DNA from: Haliovirga abyssi
GTDB taxonomy: Bacteria; Fusobacteriota; Fusobacteriia; Fusobacteriales; Haliovirgaceae
DNA: 64,000 bases
Assembly (NCBI RefSeq): GCF_030295325.1
Contig: NZ_AP027059.1
Coordinates: 2,104,637 to 2,168,636, forward strand
Direction of reading: 5' to 3'
The notes under the pieces are model-generated. The model was not told where the DNA came from. It saw nothing but the letters and a program-made list of their open reading frames with translations, and made no database searches. Positions 28,313 to 38,318 of the stretch are shown piece after piece. The translations under genes were made by a program, and so were the position numbers. How positions within the stretch are numbered: the stretch's first letter is position 1; every line of letters begins with the position of its first letter.

Positions 28313-29788
28313 TGTACCCTATAAGATGGACATTTAAAAAAAAGTTGCATCAGATATGGTATTTTTATATAATATCTATAATGTTAATTTAATAGATTGG
28401 AGGATTTCATGAGCAACAAAATATTCACAAAAAAAGAGATTGAAATTTTATCAAAAAATAAATATGTCAAAACTATAAGTTCTAAGGCAATCACATATAC
28501 ATCAGAATTCAGAAGAATTTTTATTGCAGAAAGTCAAGATAAAATTTTACCTAGAGCAATATTTGAAAAATATGGATTTGACGTACAAGTATTAGGGATG
28601 AAAAGGATTCGATCAGCAGCAGCAAGATGGAGACGTGCCTATAAAGAGCAAGGAGTATTAGGGTTAGATGATAGAAGAAAAGAGAACTCTGGACGACCTT
28701 TAGAAAGAGAGCTATCTTTAGAAGAGAAATATGAAAGGCTTCAAGTAAAAAATGATTATCTTCAAGCGGAGATTGATTTGCTAAAAAAGCTAGACGTGCG
28801 AGAAAGAGAGGTGAACGGTAAATTAATTGAATTATCGCCATCAGAAAAGTTTGTTATAATCAAAGATGTAATAGAAACAAGTGGTGTAAAAAATATTATA
28901 AAATATTTATGTGAAGTTGCAGAAATTTCTAGAACAAGTTATTATAACTATTTGTCTGAAACTTCCAAAACAAATAAAAGCAATCAAGAATTAGAAGATG
29001 AAAAAGCAAGAGATTTAATCATAAAAGCATATGAATTCAAAGGTAGGCAAAAGGGAGCTAGACAGATAAAAATGACTTTAGAAAATGAATTTGCTACAAT
29101 TTTTAATCTGAAAAAAATCAGAAGAATTATGAAAAAATATAGTATTGTATGTACGATTAGAAAGGCAAATCCTTATAAGAGAATAGCAAAGGCTACAAAA
29201 GAGCATACAACTATTCCAAATAAATTGAATAGGGAATTTAAACAAGAAATACCAGGGAAAATATTATTAACAGATATAACATACCTATCATATGGTAATG
29301 GTCAACGTGCGTATTTATCAACTATTAAGGATAGTTCAACAGGAGAAATACCTGCATATGTATTATCTAAAAATATTAAGTTAGAAATTGCAACAGAAAC
29401 AATAAGAACTCTTATGGAAAACAAAAGCTTTAAAATTCATAAGGATGCATTAATACATTCTGATCAAGGAGTCCATTATACAAGCCCAACATTTCAAAAA
29501 TTAGTTAAAAATAGTGGCTTAGATCAGTCAATGTCAAGAAGAGGTAATTGCTGGGACAATGCTCCTCAAGAATCATTTTTTGGCCACTTTAAAGATGAAG
29601 CAAATATTAAAGAATGTAATACATTTGAAGAATTAATTAATGAGATTGATGATTATATGGATTATTATAATAATTATAGATGTCAGTGGGGATTAAAAAA
29701 GATGACTCCTATAAAATATAGAAATCATCTTTTAGAAAATAAATCAGCTTAACTACTTTTTTTTTAAATGTACTTGACAAAGGGTACA
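28313..29788 (+). mobile_element. IS3-family (IS150-like) insertion sequence
   Basis: Terminal inverted repeats are visible: left TGTACCCT...ACATTTAAAAAAAAGT (28313-28345) and right ACTTTTTTTTTAAATGTAC...AGGGTACA (ending 29788). The element is 1476 bp with one transposase gene. It sits inside a Family B palindrome whose two halves flank it. CTTTAT on the left and CTTCAT on the right may be a diverged target duplication, a few bases outside the TG...CA ends. Confidence 0.9.
28409..29752 (+). CDS. IS3-family transposase, single uninterrupted ORF
   Basis: The 447-residue protein joins an N-terminal helix-turn-helix part (about 1-110, with the basic AAARWRRAYKEQG segment), a coiled coil (LEEKYERLQVKNDYLQAEID) and a DDE integrase core: Asp in LLTDITYLSYG, Asp in HSDQGVHYTSP, Glu in NAPQESFFGHFK, then YNNYRCQWGLKKMTPIKYR. 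Most IS3 elements need a -1 frameshift between orfA and orfB; here both parts are in one frame. ATG at 28409 has GGAGG 6-10 nt upstream, better than the TTG at 28397. The only plus-strand gene in the window, apparently intact. Confidence 0.94.
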   Translation: MSNKIFTKKEIEILSKNKYVKTISSKAITYTSEFRRIFIAESQDKILPRAIFEKYGFDVQVLGMKRIRSAAARWRRAYKEQGVLGLDDRRKENSGRPLERELSLEEKYERLQVKNDYLQAEIDLLKKLDVREREVNGKLIELSPSEKFVIIKDVIETSGVKNIIKYLCEVAEISRTSYYNYLSETSKTNKSNQELEDEKARDLIIKAYEFKGRQKGARQIKMTLENEFATIFNLKKIRRIMKKYSIVCTIRKANPYKRIAKATKEHTTIPNKLNREFKQEIPGKILLTDITYLSYGNGQRAYLSTIKDSSTGEIPAYVLSKNIKLEIATETIRTLMENKSFKIHKDALIHSDQGVHYTSPTFQKLVKNSGLDQSMSRRGNCWDNAPQESFFGHFKDEANIKECNTFEELINEIDDYMDYYNNYRCQWGLKKMTPIKYRNHLLENKSA

Positions 29789-29921
29789 GATTACTTCATC
29801 TCGTAAAACATAAATATTTTTCTAAATTTTTGGGTTCTGAAAAATTTTGCTTTGAAAAATTGCATATTTCAAAAAAACGGCGTAGCTTATTTTCTGAATA
29901 AATTTACACTTTCCTATTAAA
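29789..29921. repeat. Right part of the IS-split Family B repeat
   Basis: TCTCGTAAAACATAAATA through GGCGTAGCTTATTTTCTGAAT matches the intact copy at 59490-59600 with point differences. Confidence 0.82.
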
Positions 29922-29931
29922 TCAAAAACAT

Positions 29932-29964
29932 AAAAAAAGGCGAACAAAATTATTCGCCTTTTTC
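29932..29964 (-). terminator. Terminator of the pyrophosphatase gene
   Basis: Stem AAAGGCGAA / TTCGCCTTT with T run, about 20 nt after the stop. Confidence 0.9.
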
Positions 29965-29982
29965 TATATTTTTTTATTTAAT

Positions 29983-31965
29983 TTATCTTACAAATAATGG
30001 AACTAATACTAATGATACTATTGACATTAATTTAATTAATATATTTAATGATGGTCCAGAAGTATCTTTAAATGGATCTCCTACTGTATCTCCAATAACT
30101 GCTGCTTTATGTCTATCAGAGCCTTTCCCATCACCTTTATATCCACCTTCTATTTGTTTCTTTGCATTATCCCATGCTCCACCTGCATTAGCCATCATAA
30201 TAGCCATTAATACTCCTGTTACTAAAGATCCTGCAAGTAATCCTCCTAATGCTCTTACATCCCATAGTCCCATTAGTAAAGGAACAATTACTGCTAAAAC
30301 TCCAGGAACTACCATTTCTCTCAATGCTGAACTAGTAGATATTTCTACACATTTTCTATGATCAGGTTTTCCAGTCCCTTCCATTATTCCAGGTATTTCT
30401 CTAAATTGTCTTCTTACTTCTTCAACCATTTCCATTGCTGCTTTTCCTACTGCAGTCATTGTAAGTGCTGAGAATAAGAATGTTAACATTCCACCTATAA
30501 ATAATCCTGCTATTACTTTAGGATCAGTTACGTCTATTGCTAGTTTTTTTCCTGTTAAATGTTCTATTGAAGATTTGTATGCTACAAATAAAGATAACGC
30601 TGTAAGTGCTGCTGATCCAATTGCAAATCCTTTTCCTACTGCTGCTGTTGAATTTCCAACTGCATCTAATTCATCTGTAATTTCTCTTACTTCAGGTGGT
30701 AATGCTGACATTTCTGCTATTCCACCAGCATTATCTGCTACTGGTCCATAAGCATCAACTGCTACTACCATTCCTGTAGTTGCAAGCATACCTACTGCTG
30801 CTACTGCTATTCCATATAATCCTGCAAATTGGAAAGCTACTATTATTGCTACTGCTATTATTAATATTGGAGCTACTGTAGATTCCATACCTACTGCTAG
30901 TCCTTGAATTATTGTAGTTGCTCCTCCAGTTTGTGCTGCATCAGCTATTGAGTTAACTGGTTTTTTATCTTTTTCTGTATAGTATCCTGTTACAGATGCT
31001 ATTCCTAATCCAGCCACAAGTCCTGCTACTATTGCATAAAATATTCCCATATCCATACCTAAATAATATATTACACCAAATGCTCCAATTATAGATAAAA
31101 TTCCCGCAATTCTTGTACCATTTTCAAGTTTAGAATGTACTTGTTTTGGATCTGTTGTTTTTACTGTAAATGCTGCTATTATACTAGATATTATTCCAAC
31201 TGCTGCTATTAATATTGGAGCTATCATATGAGCTTTACTCATTGTAGCACCTAAAGCCATAGTTGCAATTAATGAGTTTACATATGATTCAAATAGATCT
31301 GCTCCCATTCCTGCAACGTCTCCAACGTTATCTCCAACATTATCTGCTATTGTAGCTGGATTTCTTGGATCATCTTCTGGTATTCCTGCTTCAACTTTTC
31401 CAACTAAATCTGCCCCAACATCAGCTGCTTTTGTATAAATTCCTCCTCCAACTCTTGCAAATAAAGCTATTGAAGAAGCTCCCATTCCAAAACCAGTTAT
31501 TATTGCCATATCCCATTTAAATACCAAAGTTAATATTGAAACTCCTAACATTCCAAGTCCTACTACTGCCATTCCCATTACTGCTCCACCTGCAAATGCT
31601 ACATCTAATGCTTTAGCAAGTCCGCCATCTTTTGCTGCTACTGCTGTTCTTCCATTTGCTCTTGTAGCTATTCTCATTCCTATATTTCCTGCTACTGCAG
31701 AAGTTATTGCTCCCAATACAAATGTTAATGCTACCATTTTGTCTGGCATAAATATTCCCAAAAGAATTGCTACTCCTAATACAAACCAAACTAACATTTT
31801 GTATTCTGCCAAAAGAAAAGCCATTGCCCCTTCTCTTATAGCTTCTGTAATCTCTTCTACTTTAGGAATATTGATTTCAAATCTTCCTACTTTTGCTGAA
31901 TAAAATGCCGCTGTAATTACTGCAAATACTCCTGCTAAAACACCAAAATAAACTAAACCTTCCAC
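29983..31965 (-). CDS. hppA: Membrane-bound ion-pumping pyrophosphatase, K+-dependent type
   Basis: This protein of about 660 residues and about 16 TM helices couples PPi hydrolysis to Na+ and/or H+ export. Diagnostic motifs: [23 protein letters not shown] (in part), [20 protein letters not shown], and the C-terminal [32 protein letters not shown] (about residue 441) carries Ala where K+-independent enzymes have Lys, so K+-dependent. Na+ versus H+ cannot be settled by eye. The longest frame begins 33 nt further up, but GGAGGAAACAGA precedes the GTG at 31965, which gives the family-typical VEGLVYFG start. Confidence 0.95.
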   Translation of the reverse strand: MEGLVYFGVLAGVFAVITAAFYSAKVGRFEINIPKVEEITEAIREGAMAFLLAEYKMLVWFVLGVAILLGIFMPDKMVALTFVLGAITSAVAGNIGMRIATRANGRTAVAAKDGGLAKALDVAFAGGAVMGMAVVGLGMLGVSILTLVFKWDMAIITGFGMGASSIALFARVGGGIYTKAADVGADLVGKVEAGIPEDDPRNPATIADNVGDNVGDVAGMGADLFESYVNSLIATMALGATMSKAHMIAPILIAAVGIISSIIAAFTVKTTDPKQVHSKLENGTRIAGILSIIGAFGVIYYLGMDMGIFYAIVAGLVAGLGIASVTGYYTEKDKKPVNSIADAAQTGGATTIIQGLAVGMESTVAPILIIAVAIIVAFQFAGLYGIAVAAVGMLATTGMVVAVDAYGPVADNAGGIAEMSALPPEVREITDELDAVGNSTAAVGKGFAIGSAALTALSLFVAYKSSIEHLTGKKLAIDVTDPKVIAGLFIGGMLTFLFSALTMTAVGKAAMEMVEEVRRQFREIPGIMEGTGKPDHRKCVEISTSSALREMVVPGVLAVIVPLLMGLWDVRALGGLLAGSLVTGVLMAIMMANAGGAWDNAKKQIEGGYKGDGKGSDRHKAAVIGDTVGDPFKDTSGPSLNILIKLMSIVSLVLVPLFVR

Positions 31966-32224
31966 TCTGTTTCCTCCTTTAGATTTTAGAGTCCTCACAA
32001 AAAATATAGAGCTCTTGAAAGAACTATAATGCTTACTATCTTTGCACTATAACTTCGTCCAATTCCCCCTCTAAATCCCTCTCTGTTAAAAAAAGAATTT
32101 TGTTTTAACTCATCCCCTTATTAAGGAAAAGGTTTTGTGGAGGTGCATTTAATTTTTTCTGAGAATCCTCTTTTATTTTCTTTATAAGTTTAACATATTT
32201 ACTGATTTTTTTGAATTATATTTT
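31966..32224. other. Gap with remnant of a foreign-type palindromic repeat
   Basis: No gene is seen. Around 32060-32150 are blocks such as AATTCCCCCTCTAAATCCCTCTC and CATCCCCTTATTAAGGAAAAGG, like the pyrimidine-rich palindromic repeats at 11586-11845. They are too decayed to bound. Confidence 0.4.
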
Positions 32225-32437
32225 TTATTTTTTTATTATATTTATAATTATAGTAACTAATACAGTTAAAATTACAGTTGTTGTTAATGGTATATATATT
32301 TTTATTGCTTTTGTTTTTATCATTAAATCCCCAGGTAGTTTTCCTATAAATGGAACTTTATCAAACAAAAATAAAATTGCCCCTAACATAAATATAATTG
32401 TTCCTATCACAATTAAAACTTTTGCTATCCCTTCCAT
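32225..32437 (-). CDS. DUF2905 family small membrane protein
   Basis: This 70-residue protein has two TM helices (about 3-25 and 47-68) separated by the KVPFIGKLPGDLMIKTKAIKIYIPL loop, where GxLPGD and the following F/Y-x-P identify DUF2905. Function is unknown. It follows the HAD gene by 2 bp, so it is the last gene of the panD-apbE run. Confidence 0.9.
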   Translation of the reverse strand: MEGIAKVLIVIGTIIFMLGAILFLFDKVPFIGKLPGDLMIKTKAIKIYIPLTTTVILTVLVTIIINIIKK

Positions 32438-32439
32438 TA

Positions 32440-33051
32440 TTATTCTACCTCCTCAAATTTATCAAAAGAGATAAACTCAATATTTTCTTCTTTTAATTTT
32501 AGTTCAAGGTAACTTGCTCTTTTAGCATAAACTTTATCTGCATATCTTGCAGTACATATATCGGTTATTCCATCTCCTACATAAACTATATAATCGTATT
32601 CTTTTTTATATTCATTTAATATATTAGTTTTACAAACTCCGCACTTACCACATTTTTCATTATAATATCTACTATTAATCTTAATTCTATTATTTTCTAT
32701 AAAAGTCAAATCATTTCCATATATTTCTATATTATCTATTCCATAATTTCCAAGAATATTCTCTATATTATATATAAATCCACCACTTACAATTTTAACT
32801 TCCTTACCTTTTATAAATTCTTTAAATGTTTCATCTATTTCAATTTCTTTTAATAATTCTAAATATAATTTTTCTTCTGTTTTAAAAGTTGCTTCAAAAG
32901 ATTTTAGCCAATCTTTAACTGTAAAATCTCCATTCATAATTTTTTCTGCCCATTCTTTATATTCCTTTGGATGAAATTTATTAGCAATATAATCCAAAGT
33001 ATCCTGCTTTGTTATAGTCCCATCAAAATCAATCAAATAAATTTTTTTCAT
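32440..33051 (-). CDS. HAD-superfamily phosphatase, MtnX/SerB-like
   Basis: This 203-residue cytoplasmic enzyme has HAD motif I DFDGTITKQDT (nucleophile Asp 8), motif II VSGGF, a lysine region and motif IV VYVGDGITDICTA. The DFDGTIT start and a CGKCGVCK insert match the MtnX-like branch of HAD-IB phosphatases, which act on small phosphorylated sugars or amino acids. The gene overlaps apbE by 4 bp. With no methionine-salvage genes here, the substrate stays open. Confidence 0.85.
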   Translation of the reverse strand: MKKIYLIDFDGTITKQDTLDYIANKFHPKEYKEWAEKIMNGDFTVKDWLKSFEATFKTEEKLYLELLKEIEIDETFKEFIKGKEVKIVSGGFIYNIENILGNYGIDNIEIYGNDLTFIENNRIKINSRYYNEKCGKCGVCKTNILNEYKKEYDYIVYVGDGITDICTARYADKVYAKRASYLELKLKEENIEFISFDKFEEVE

Positions 33052-34034
33052 TTTTTCTCCTTAGAAATATAATTCTCAAAATTACTAGAATAACTTATAT
33101 TCATATTTTTATCTACTATCATCGCTTCTAAATCTTTATTAAAATTTACTATTTTTAATATTTTTTCTTTTTTCAATGGAAATAATGCCGTAGAGTATAA
33201 ATCTGCAATATAACTATTTTTAGCTAAAATAACTACCATTTTATTTTCTCTTGCAGGATAACCTGTAGTTGCATCTATTAAATGATGATATTTTTTACCA
33301 TTTATTATTTTATATGTTTGATAATCTCCTGAAACCCCTATAGATACATTACTTACTTCTAAAATTTTTAATATTTTTTCTTTATTTTCGGGATTTTGAA
33401 TTCCTATTTTCCATTTTTTATTATTTGGTTTTTCTCCTATTACTTCTATACTACTTATTGCACTTATAAATGCTGATTTTATTCCATTTTTCTTTAATAT
33501 TTCTCTTGCTCTATAGATAGCGTATCCTTTCAAAAAAGAACCTGTATCTATTTCTTGATTTTTTCCTATTTTTACAAAATTATTATCTATTTTTATTTTT
33601 TTATAATCTACTAAATTTAATTTTTCTTTTAATTTCTTTTGATTTGGAAGTGCCTTTGCTTTCTCTTCTTTAAAATTCCATAATTTCATAATTGGTGCAA
33701 TTGTAATATCATATTTCCCATTTGTTAATTCTGACATTTTTATAGCATCTTTTAACATCATTATCTCTTCATTAGAAACTTTTATATATTTTCCACTATT
33801 GTGATTTAAATTATAAAATTTACTTCCCTTTTTATAAGGATTATATTCATCTTGAACTCTTGTAATCTCATCAAAAGCTTTTTTTACTGAATTTTCTGCT
33901 AATGTTTTATTTTCAGAAAAAACTGTTATTTTTATAAATGTTCCAAATAAAAATTTTTCTTTTTCTATTTTTTTTATTGAATTACATCCAAACAAATTAA
34001 ATAGAATAATTAAACTTATTAATATATTTTTCAT
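33048..34034 (-). CDS. apbE: ApbE-like FAD:protein FMN transferase, divergent lipoprotein
   Basis: The 328-residue protein has a lipobox (LFNLFGC, Cys 17) and the ApbE fold: MGTxxxI-like FGTFIKITV, YNPYKKGSKFYNLN, IDTGSFLKGYA, HHLIDATTGYPA and the C-terminal metal site YIADLYSTALF. ApbE attaches FMN to Thr of Rnf/Nqr/NosR-type proteins in the periplasm. Two glycine motifs are altered: LGGIAKG reads TGSFLKG, and the usual N-x-GGN/D-I strand reads SAISSIEVIG, so activity or cofactor binding may differ. It lies 45 bp after panD. No flavinylation target is encoded in the window. Confidence 0.88.
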   Translation of the reverse strand: MKNILISLIILFNLFGCNSIKKIEKEKFLFGTFIKITVFSENKTLAENSVKKAFDEITRVQDEYNPYKKGSKFYNLNHNSGKYIKVSNEEIMMLKDAIKMSELTNGKYDITIAPIMKLWNFKEEKAKALPNQKKLKEKLNLVDYKKIKIDNNFVKIGKNQEIDTGSFLKGYAIYRAREILKKNGIKSAFISAISSIEVIGEKPNNKKWKIGIQNPENKEKILKILEVSNVSIGVSGDYQTYKIINGKKYHHLIDATTGYPARENKMVVILAKNSYIADLYSTALFPLKKEKILKIVNFNKDLEAMIVDKNMNISYSSNFENYISKEKK

Positions 34035-34079
34035 TTTTTTCCTTCTTTATCTATATTTTATTTTATATTTTTAATATCT

Positions 34080-34439
34080 TTATTTTATTACCTCTTTAAT
34101 TTTATTTTTTTCATCTACTATAACTGCTTTGGGTTTTAATTTTTTTGCATCTTCAGAACTAAAAATCCCATATGAAATTATTATTACAACATCTCCAGGA
34201 TGTGCTAGCCTAGCTGCTGCACCATTCAGACATATTATGCCACTTCCTCTTTCTCCTGCAATTACATATGTTTCAAATCTAGCGCCATTATTATTATTTA
34301 CTATTTGTACTTTTTCATTTGCATAAATATCTGCTGCATCTATTAAGTCTTCATCTATTGTAATACTTCCAACATAATTTAAATTTGCATCTGTAACTGT
34401 TGCTCTATGAATTTTAGCTTTATACATTGTTCTATACAT
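34080..34439 (-). CDS. panD: Aspartate 1-decarboxylase precursor
   Basis: This 119-residue pyruvoyl enzyme makes beta-alanine for pantothenate. The self-cleavage site is Gly24-Ser25 in NYVGSITID, and [29 protein letters not shown] and IISYG are family motifs. It lies 10 bp after coaBC, so beta-alanine supply and CoA assembly are co-expressed. ATG at 34439 has AAGGAGA upstream. Confidence 0.97.
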   Translation of the reverse strand: MYRTMYKAKIHRATVTDANLNYVGSITIDEDLIDAADIYANEKVQIVNNNNGARFETYVIAGERGSGIICLNGAAARLAHPGDVVIIISYGIFSSEDAKKLKPKAVIVDEKNKIKEVIK

Positions 34440-34449
34440 ATTACTCTCC

Positions 34450-35634
34450 TTATAGATTAATCTTATATTCTATAATTTTATCCAAAATTTTAAATGCAAG
34501 TTCATTTTTTTGCATTGTTTCCAACTCTATAATTTTATTTTCATCTAAAATTATATATGCTTTATTTTCATCACTAGAAAATCCAGATACATTATTTGCA
34601 ATTATCATATCCAAATTTTTTCTTTTAAGCTTTCCTAAACTATTTTTTATTAAATTAGAACTTTCTGCTGCAAATCCTACTAAATATTGATTTTTTTTCA
34701 TTTTTCCTAATTCAAATAAAATATCAGGATTTCTTGTTAATTTTAAAGTCAAATCATCATCTTGCTTTTTTATTTTTTCATTTGAATATTCTTTCACTTT
34801 ATAATCTGCAACTGCTGCACTCATTATAACTAAATCCATATTATCATACTTTTTTAAAGTTTCTTCATACATCTCATTTGCAGTTTTTATATTAATAGTT
34901 TTTATACCATCTATCTTTTTTAAATTAGTAGGACCAGATATTAATGTTACATCTGCTCCATATAATTTAGCTGCTTTTGCTAAACTATACCCCATTTTTC
35001 CAGTTGATCTATTTGACATATATCTTATTGGATCAATTGCTTCTTCCGTTCTCCCTGCTGTAATTAAAACTTTTTTCCCTTTAAGAATATCCTTCTTATT
35101 AAAATAATTTTCTATTTTAATAACAATATCCTCTGGTTCAGCCATTCTTCCTTTTCCTATTGTTTTACAAGCTAGTTCTCCACTAGTTGCATCAATAAAT
35201 TTATATCCATTATTTTTCAATTTAACTATATTTTCTTGTAAAATTGGATTTTCATACATATTTGTATTCATTGCTAGCGCAAAAAATTTATCTTTTTTAA
35301 AAGCTGATATTACAGTTGTCAACATATCATCTGCTATTCCATTTGCAATTTTCCCAATTATATTATAAGTAGCAGGAGCTACAACTATCAAATCTACTTT
35401 TTTAGCTAATTCAATATGCTCTACTTCTGTATAATCTATTTGCTTAAACATTTCAACATAAACTTTATTTCCAGTTAATGTTTCAAAAACAATAGGTGAT
35501 ATGATTTTAGTAGCATTTTCTGTCATAACAACATAAATATCATAACCTAATTTTTTTAGTTTAGAAGCTATTATAGCTGATTTATATGCTGCAATCCCTC
35601 CTGTAATCCCAAGAAGTATTTTCCTATTCTGCAT
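34450..35634 (-). CDS. coaBC: Bifunctional phosphopantothenoylcysteine decarboxylase / phosphopantothenate-cysteine ligase
   Basis: The 394-residue protein performs two consecutive steps of CoA synthesis. The N-terminal flavoprotein CoaC domain (1-180) has [11 protein letters not shown], the [20 protein letters not shown] segment, [11 protein letters not shown] and [13 protein letters not shown]. The C-terminal CoaB domain has [25 protein letters not shown] and [13 protein letters not shown]. Its start overlaps rpoZ by 11 bp, as in many bacteria with the gmk-rpoZ-coaBC order. Confidence 0.96.
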   Translation of the reverse strand: MQNRKILLGITGGIAAYKSAIIASKLKKLGYDIYVVMTENATKIISPIVFETLTGNKVYVEMFKQIDYTEVEHIELAKKVDLIVVAPATYNIIGKIANGIADDMLTTVISAFKKDKFFALAMNTNMYENPILQENIVKLKNNGYKFIDATSGELACKTIGKGRMAEPEDIVIKIENYFNKKDILKGKKVLITAGRTEEAIDPIRYMSNRSTGKMGYSLAKAAKLYGADVTLISGPTNLKKIDGIKTINIKTANEMYEETLKKYDNMDLVIMSAAVADYKVKEYSNEKIKKQDDDLTLKLTRNPDILFELGKMKKNQYLVGFAAESSNLIKNSLGKLKRKNLDMIIANNVSGFSSDENKAYIILDENKIIELETMQKNELAFKILDKIIEYKINL

Positions 35635-35818
35635 CTTGTACTCCTATTTTTCCTTCTAATATTTCTAATAAAACATTTTTAATTGTGCTGTTATTTTTTT
35701 CATTTACTAATAATTTTTCTCCAGCTAATATTTCTCTAAATCTTTTCCCAGACACAATTGATAATATATATTTATTAGGTATTTCTTCCAATAAAGTATC
35801 GATACTTAGTTCTCTCAT
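35624..35818 (-). CDS. rpoZ: RNA polymerase omega subunit
   Basis: This 64-residue protein assists RNA polymerase assembly. The SIDTLLEEIPNKYILSIVSGKRFREI start and the following helix match omega, including the conserved Y/V-x-x-x-x-x-GKRAR-like segment. GGAAGGGGTTG precedes the ATG at 35818; the upstream TTG in the same frame lies within this SD region. It sits between gmk (101 bp) and coaBC (overlap). Confidence 0.92.
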   Translation of the reverse strand: MRELSIDTLLEEIPNKYILSIVSGKRFREILAGEKLLVNEKNNSTIKNVLLEILEGKIGVQDAE

Positions 35819-35919
35819 TTTTTTCAACCCCTTCCTATTAGATAAAAAAATAAACTATGATTCCTTTAGTAAATATGATAACTGCCTTAAACATTCCTAA
35901 TGTCTATTTTTTCTATTCC

Positions 35920-36471
35920 TTAATTTCCTAATATTAGATCTCCTAATTTTTTTAATGCTTTTTCAAAATTATCATTTACAATTACATATTTATAATCCTT
36001 CTCATATTTAAGTTCTTCTAAACTATTTTTTAATCTTAAATTTATTACCTCTTCTGTATCAGTATCCCTCTTCTTTAATCTTTCTTTTAACTCTGTTTCA
36101 GAAGGTGCTTTTATAAATATTAATACTGCATCATCAAATTTTTCTTTTATTTGAATTCCACCTTGCACATCTATTTCAAGTAATAAATTTTTTCCAGCTT
36201 TAATTTTTTTTAAAACTTCATCTTTTAATGTCCCATAAAAATTCCCATGAACTAAAGCATATTCTAAAAAACCATCTTCTTCTATTTTTTGTTTAAAAGT
36301 TTTTTCATCTAAAAAATGATAATCTATATTATCTTTTTCTCCTTTTCTAGGTTTTCTAGTTGTCGCAGATATTGATAACTCTAAATTATCTAATTTTTTA
36401 ACTACATCTTTAGTTAATGTAGATTTTCCAGCTCCACTTGGGCCAGATACTACAAATAATTTTCCCATCAT
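35920..36471 (-). CDS. gmk: Guanylate kinase
   Basis: This 183-residue enzyme phosphorylates GMP to GDP. Visible are P-loop [10 protein letters not shown] (about 9), [19 protein letters not shown] (about 35), LVHGNFYGT (about 73), and LLEIDVQGG (about 95). Length is normal. It overlaps the remA-like gene by 4 bp. Confidence 0.97.
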   Translation of the reverse strand: MMGKLFVVSGPSGAGKSTLTKDVVKKLDNLELSISATTRKPRKGEKDNIDYHFLDEKTFKQKIEEDGFLEYALVHGNFYGTLKDEVLKKIKAGKNLLLEIDVQGGIQIKEKFDDAVLIFIKAPSETELKERLKKRDTDTEEVINLRLKNSLEELKYEKDYKYVIVNDNFEKALKKLGDLILGN

Positions 36472-36716
36472 TTTTTGTCATCCTTTTTTTCTATTCTAGA
36501 AGATATTGTTTCTGGATTAATTGCAGACAAGATTATATGTCCACTATCAACTATAATTAAAGCTCTTGTTTTTCTTCCAAAAGTAGCATCAACCAATCTA
36601 TGCTGATTTTTTGCTTCTTCTTTCAATCTTTTACTTGGTGCTGATTCTGGACTAATTACCGCTATTATTCTTTCATCTACTACTATATTTCCAAATCCTA
36701 TTCCAATAGGCCTCAT
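36468..36716 (-). CDS. RemA/DUF370 family regulatory protein
   Basis: This 82-residue protein belongs to the DUF370/RemA family, DNA-binding regulators of matrix genes in Bacillus. Conserved [29 protein letters not shown] and [18 protein letters not shown] are present. AGGAGGAAGTTA precedes the ATG at 36716; the longer frame from a TTG includes that SD and is rejected. It lies between yicC and gmk, the order typical of clostridia and fusobacteria. What it controls here is unknown. Confidence 0.93.
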   Translation of the reverse strand: MRPIGIGFGNIVVDERIIAVISPESAPSKRLKEEAKNQHRLVDATFGRKTRALIIVDSGHIILSAINPETISSRIEKKDDKK

Positions 36717-36726
36717 TAACTTCCTC

Positions 36727-37599
36727 CTACTCAATATTCTGAACTTGTTCTCTTATTTTTTCAAGTTCAGCTTTACTTTCCACCACTAATTTTGATATAT
36801 CATAATAATTTGATTTTACCCCTGCTGTGTTCAATTCTCTGAATATCTCCTGAATTAAAAAATCTAATTTTTTTCCATTACTATTCTTTTCTATTTCAAC
36901 ATTTAACTGTTCTAAATGACTATTTAATCTAGAAACCTCTTCTGATATATCACTTCTATCTGCAAATAATAAAATCTCTTTTAATATATCTTCTTCATTA
37001 TATTTTATATCTGAATTTATTTTCTCTAATCTATCTAAAAGTCTTTTTTTATGTTCCTTTACCACTAATTCTTTATAATCATCTATTTTTATTACGCTTT
37101 TACTTAATATTTCTATTCTCTCAATTAAATATTCTTTTAATTTTTCTCCTTCAAATTCTCTCATCTCATTTAATTTTAACAATGCTTCTTCTAATCTTGG
37201 AATTATAAAATTTTCATATTCTTTTTCATCTATATTTAATTCTTTTTTCTTTATTATATTAGGATATTTTATTAATAGCTCTGCTTTATTTATGAACTTT
37301 TCTGAAAATTCTAATTCTATCTTTTCCAAAAGTTTCATATAACTTTTAGCTATATTTTCTTTATACTCAAAAAGTTCTTCTGATTCTCTCTTATCCTCAA
37401 AATCTATTCTTAATTCTACATAACCTCTTTTTATAAATTCTGAAACTTTTGTCCTAATTTTATTTTCTAAAAAATTCAATATATAATTTGATTTATATTT
37501 TAAATTTAAATATTTATTATTTACGCTTTTCAGTTCTATCTTAATTTTGAAATCTTCATTTTCAAAACTGACTTTTGAATATCCTGTCATACTTTTCAT
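36727..37599 (-). CDS. yicC: YicC family endoribonuclease
   Basis: This 290-residue protein starts MKSMTGYSK, the family signature, and ends with [19 protein letters not shown]. YicC proteins are endoribonucleases that act in RNA decay. The open frame extends 29 codons further upstream, but that part is translated Family A repeat; GGAGGTTTTTTAT precedes the ATG at 37599. It leads the yicC-remA-gmk-rpoZ-coaBC-panD series. Confidence 0.95.
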   Translation of the reverse strand: MKSMTGYSKVSFENEDFKIKIELKSVNNKYLNLKYKSNYILNFLENKIRTKVSEFIKRGYVELRIDFEDKRESEELFEYKENIAKSYMKLLEKIELEFSEKFINKAELLIKYPNIIKKKELNIDEKEYENFIIPRLEEALLKLNEMREFEGEKLKEYLIERIEILSKSVIKIDDYKELVVKEHKKRLLDRLEKINSDIKYNEEDILKEILLFADRSDISEEVSRLNSHLEQLNVEIEKNSNGKKLDFLIQEIFRELNTAGVKSNYYDISKLVVESKAELEKIREQVQNIE

Positions 37600-37612
37600 A
37601 TAAAAAACCTCC

Positions 37613-37714
37613 AAAGAATGTTTAAAAAATAATGTTCTCATATTTGTTTGTAAAAATGCTTGAAACATTGCATATTTTATAAACAAATAGAAAGGTTATT
37701 TTTAAACCATTCCT
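37613..37714. repeat. Family A palindromic repeat, copy 4
   Basis: Starts AAAGAATGTTTAAAAAATAATG and ends TTATTTTTAAACCATTCCTA; core TTTGTTTGTAAAAATGC / GCATATTTTATAAACAAAT has paired changes. Its end touches the stop codon (TAG) of the STAS gene and its start lies 14 bp from the yicC ATG. Confidence 0.9.
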
Positions 37715-38036
37715 AACTTTCATAAAAATTAAAATATGTATCCAAAGATAATAATGAAAATATTTTCATAACTATTTTTGGCGTATTTAAAAAATCAAAT
37801 TCTACTTCCATTTTCTTTAAATCTGATTTTAATTTCACAAAATAACTTATTCCAATACTATCTATATAAGTTATATTTTGTAAATCAATTTGCAACTTTT
37901 TTATTTTTTTATCCTTTATTTTGTTGATAACTTCTGCAAAATTCTCTTGAAGCCTTTCTCTTACGTCTATTGATATTTCCCCTGATAATCCTACTATTAT
38001 GATTTCATCTAATTCCTTTAAAATTTTAAAATCCAT
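37713..38036 (-). CDS. STAS-domain anti-sigma-factor antagonist-like protein
   Basis: The 107-residue protein is a single STAS domain (SpoIIAA/RsbV type). The segment LQNITYIDSIGISYFVKL holds the Asp-Ser pair (about residues 67-68) at which partner kinases phosphorylate such proteins. No anti-sigma kinase or sigma factor gene is adjacent. It may belong to the yicC transcript or be separate. Confidence 0.85.
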   Translation of the reverse strand: MDFKILKELDEIIIVGLSGEISIDVRERLQENFAEVINKIKDKKIKKLQIDLQNITYIDSIGISYFVKLKSDLKKMEVEFDFLNTPKIVMKIFSLLSLDTYFNFYES

Positions 38037-38129
38037 TTTTACACCTCACTTACCTTTTTAATTTGATTAGTTAATTTTTCACAACAATATTAAAAAGGAT
38101 ATTCCCAAAATTAATTTCTTAAATTCATC

Positions 38130-38172
38130 TTAAACTATGCTAAAAACATGATATATTTTTAGCATAGTTTTT
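38130..38172. terminator. Strong hairpin between rpoC and the STAS gene
   Basis: AAACTATGCTAAAAA / TTTTTAGCATAGTTT is a 15-bp perfect stem. It lies 150 nt after the rpoC stop and 95 nt before the STAS start. It probably ends the rpoBC transcript, but the T run is better on the plus strand. Confidence 0.6.
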
Positions 38173-38275
38173 AGGAACATCTTAAAAATAACATCTCTAT
38201 TTTGTTTAAAACAGGCAACTATTTACTCATTTTTATAACCAAATATAAGAAACTTAGTTTTTAAATGTTCTTTAA
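38173..38275. repeat. Family A palindromic repeat, inverted and diverged copy
   Basis: Starts AGGAACATCTTAAAAATAACAT and ends GTTTTTAAATGTTCTTTA, which is the family consensus read on the opposite strand, with a changed core. Confidence 0.7.
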
Positions 38276-38318
38276 AGATAAATATATTCAATTTATTTTC
38301 CTTAATATATAATAAACT

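Noticed and set aside
32211-32474. 87-residue plus-strand ORF
   Set aside because: Antisense to DUF2905, whose GKLPGD motif and TM pattern mark the real strand.
37600-37686. 29-codon N-terminal extension of YicC
   Set aside because: It is translated Family A repeat; the family start MKSMTGYSK with a good SD lies downstream.
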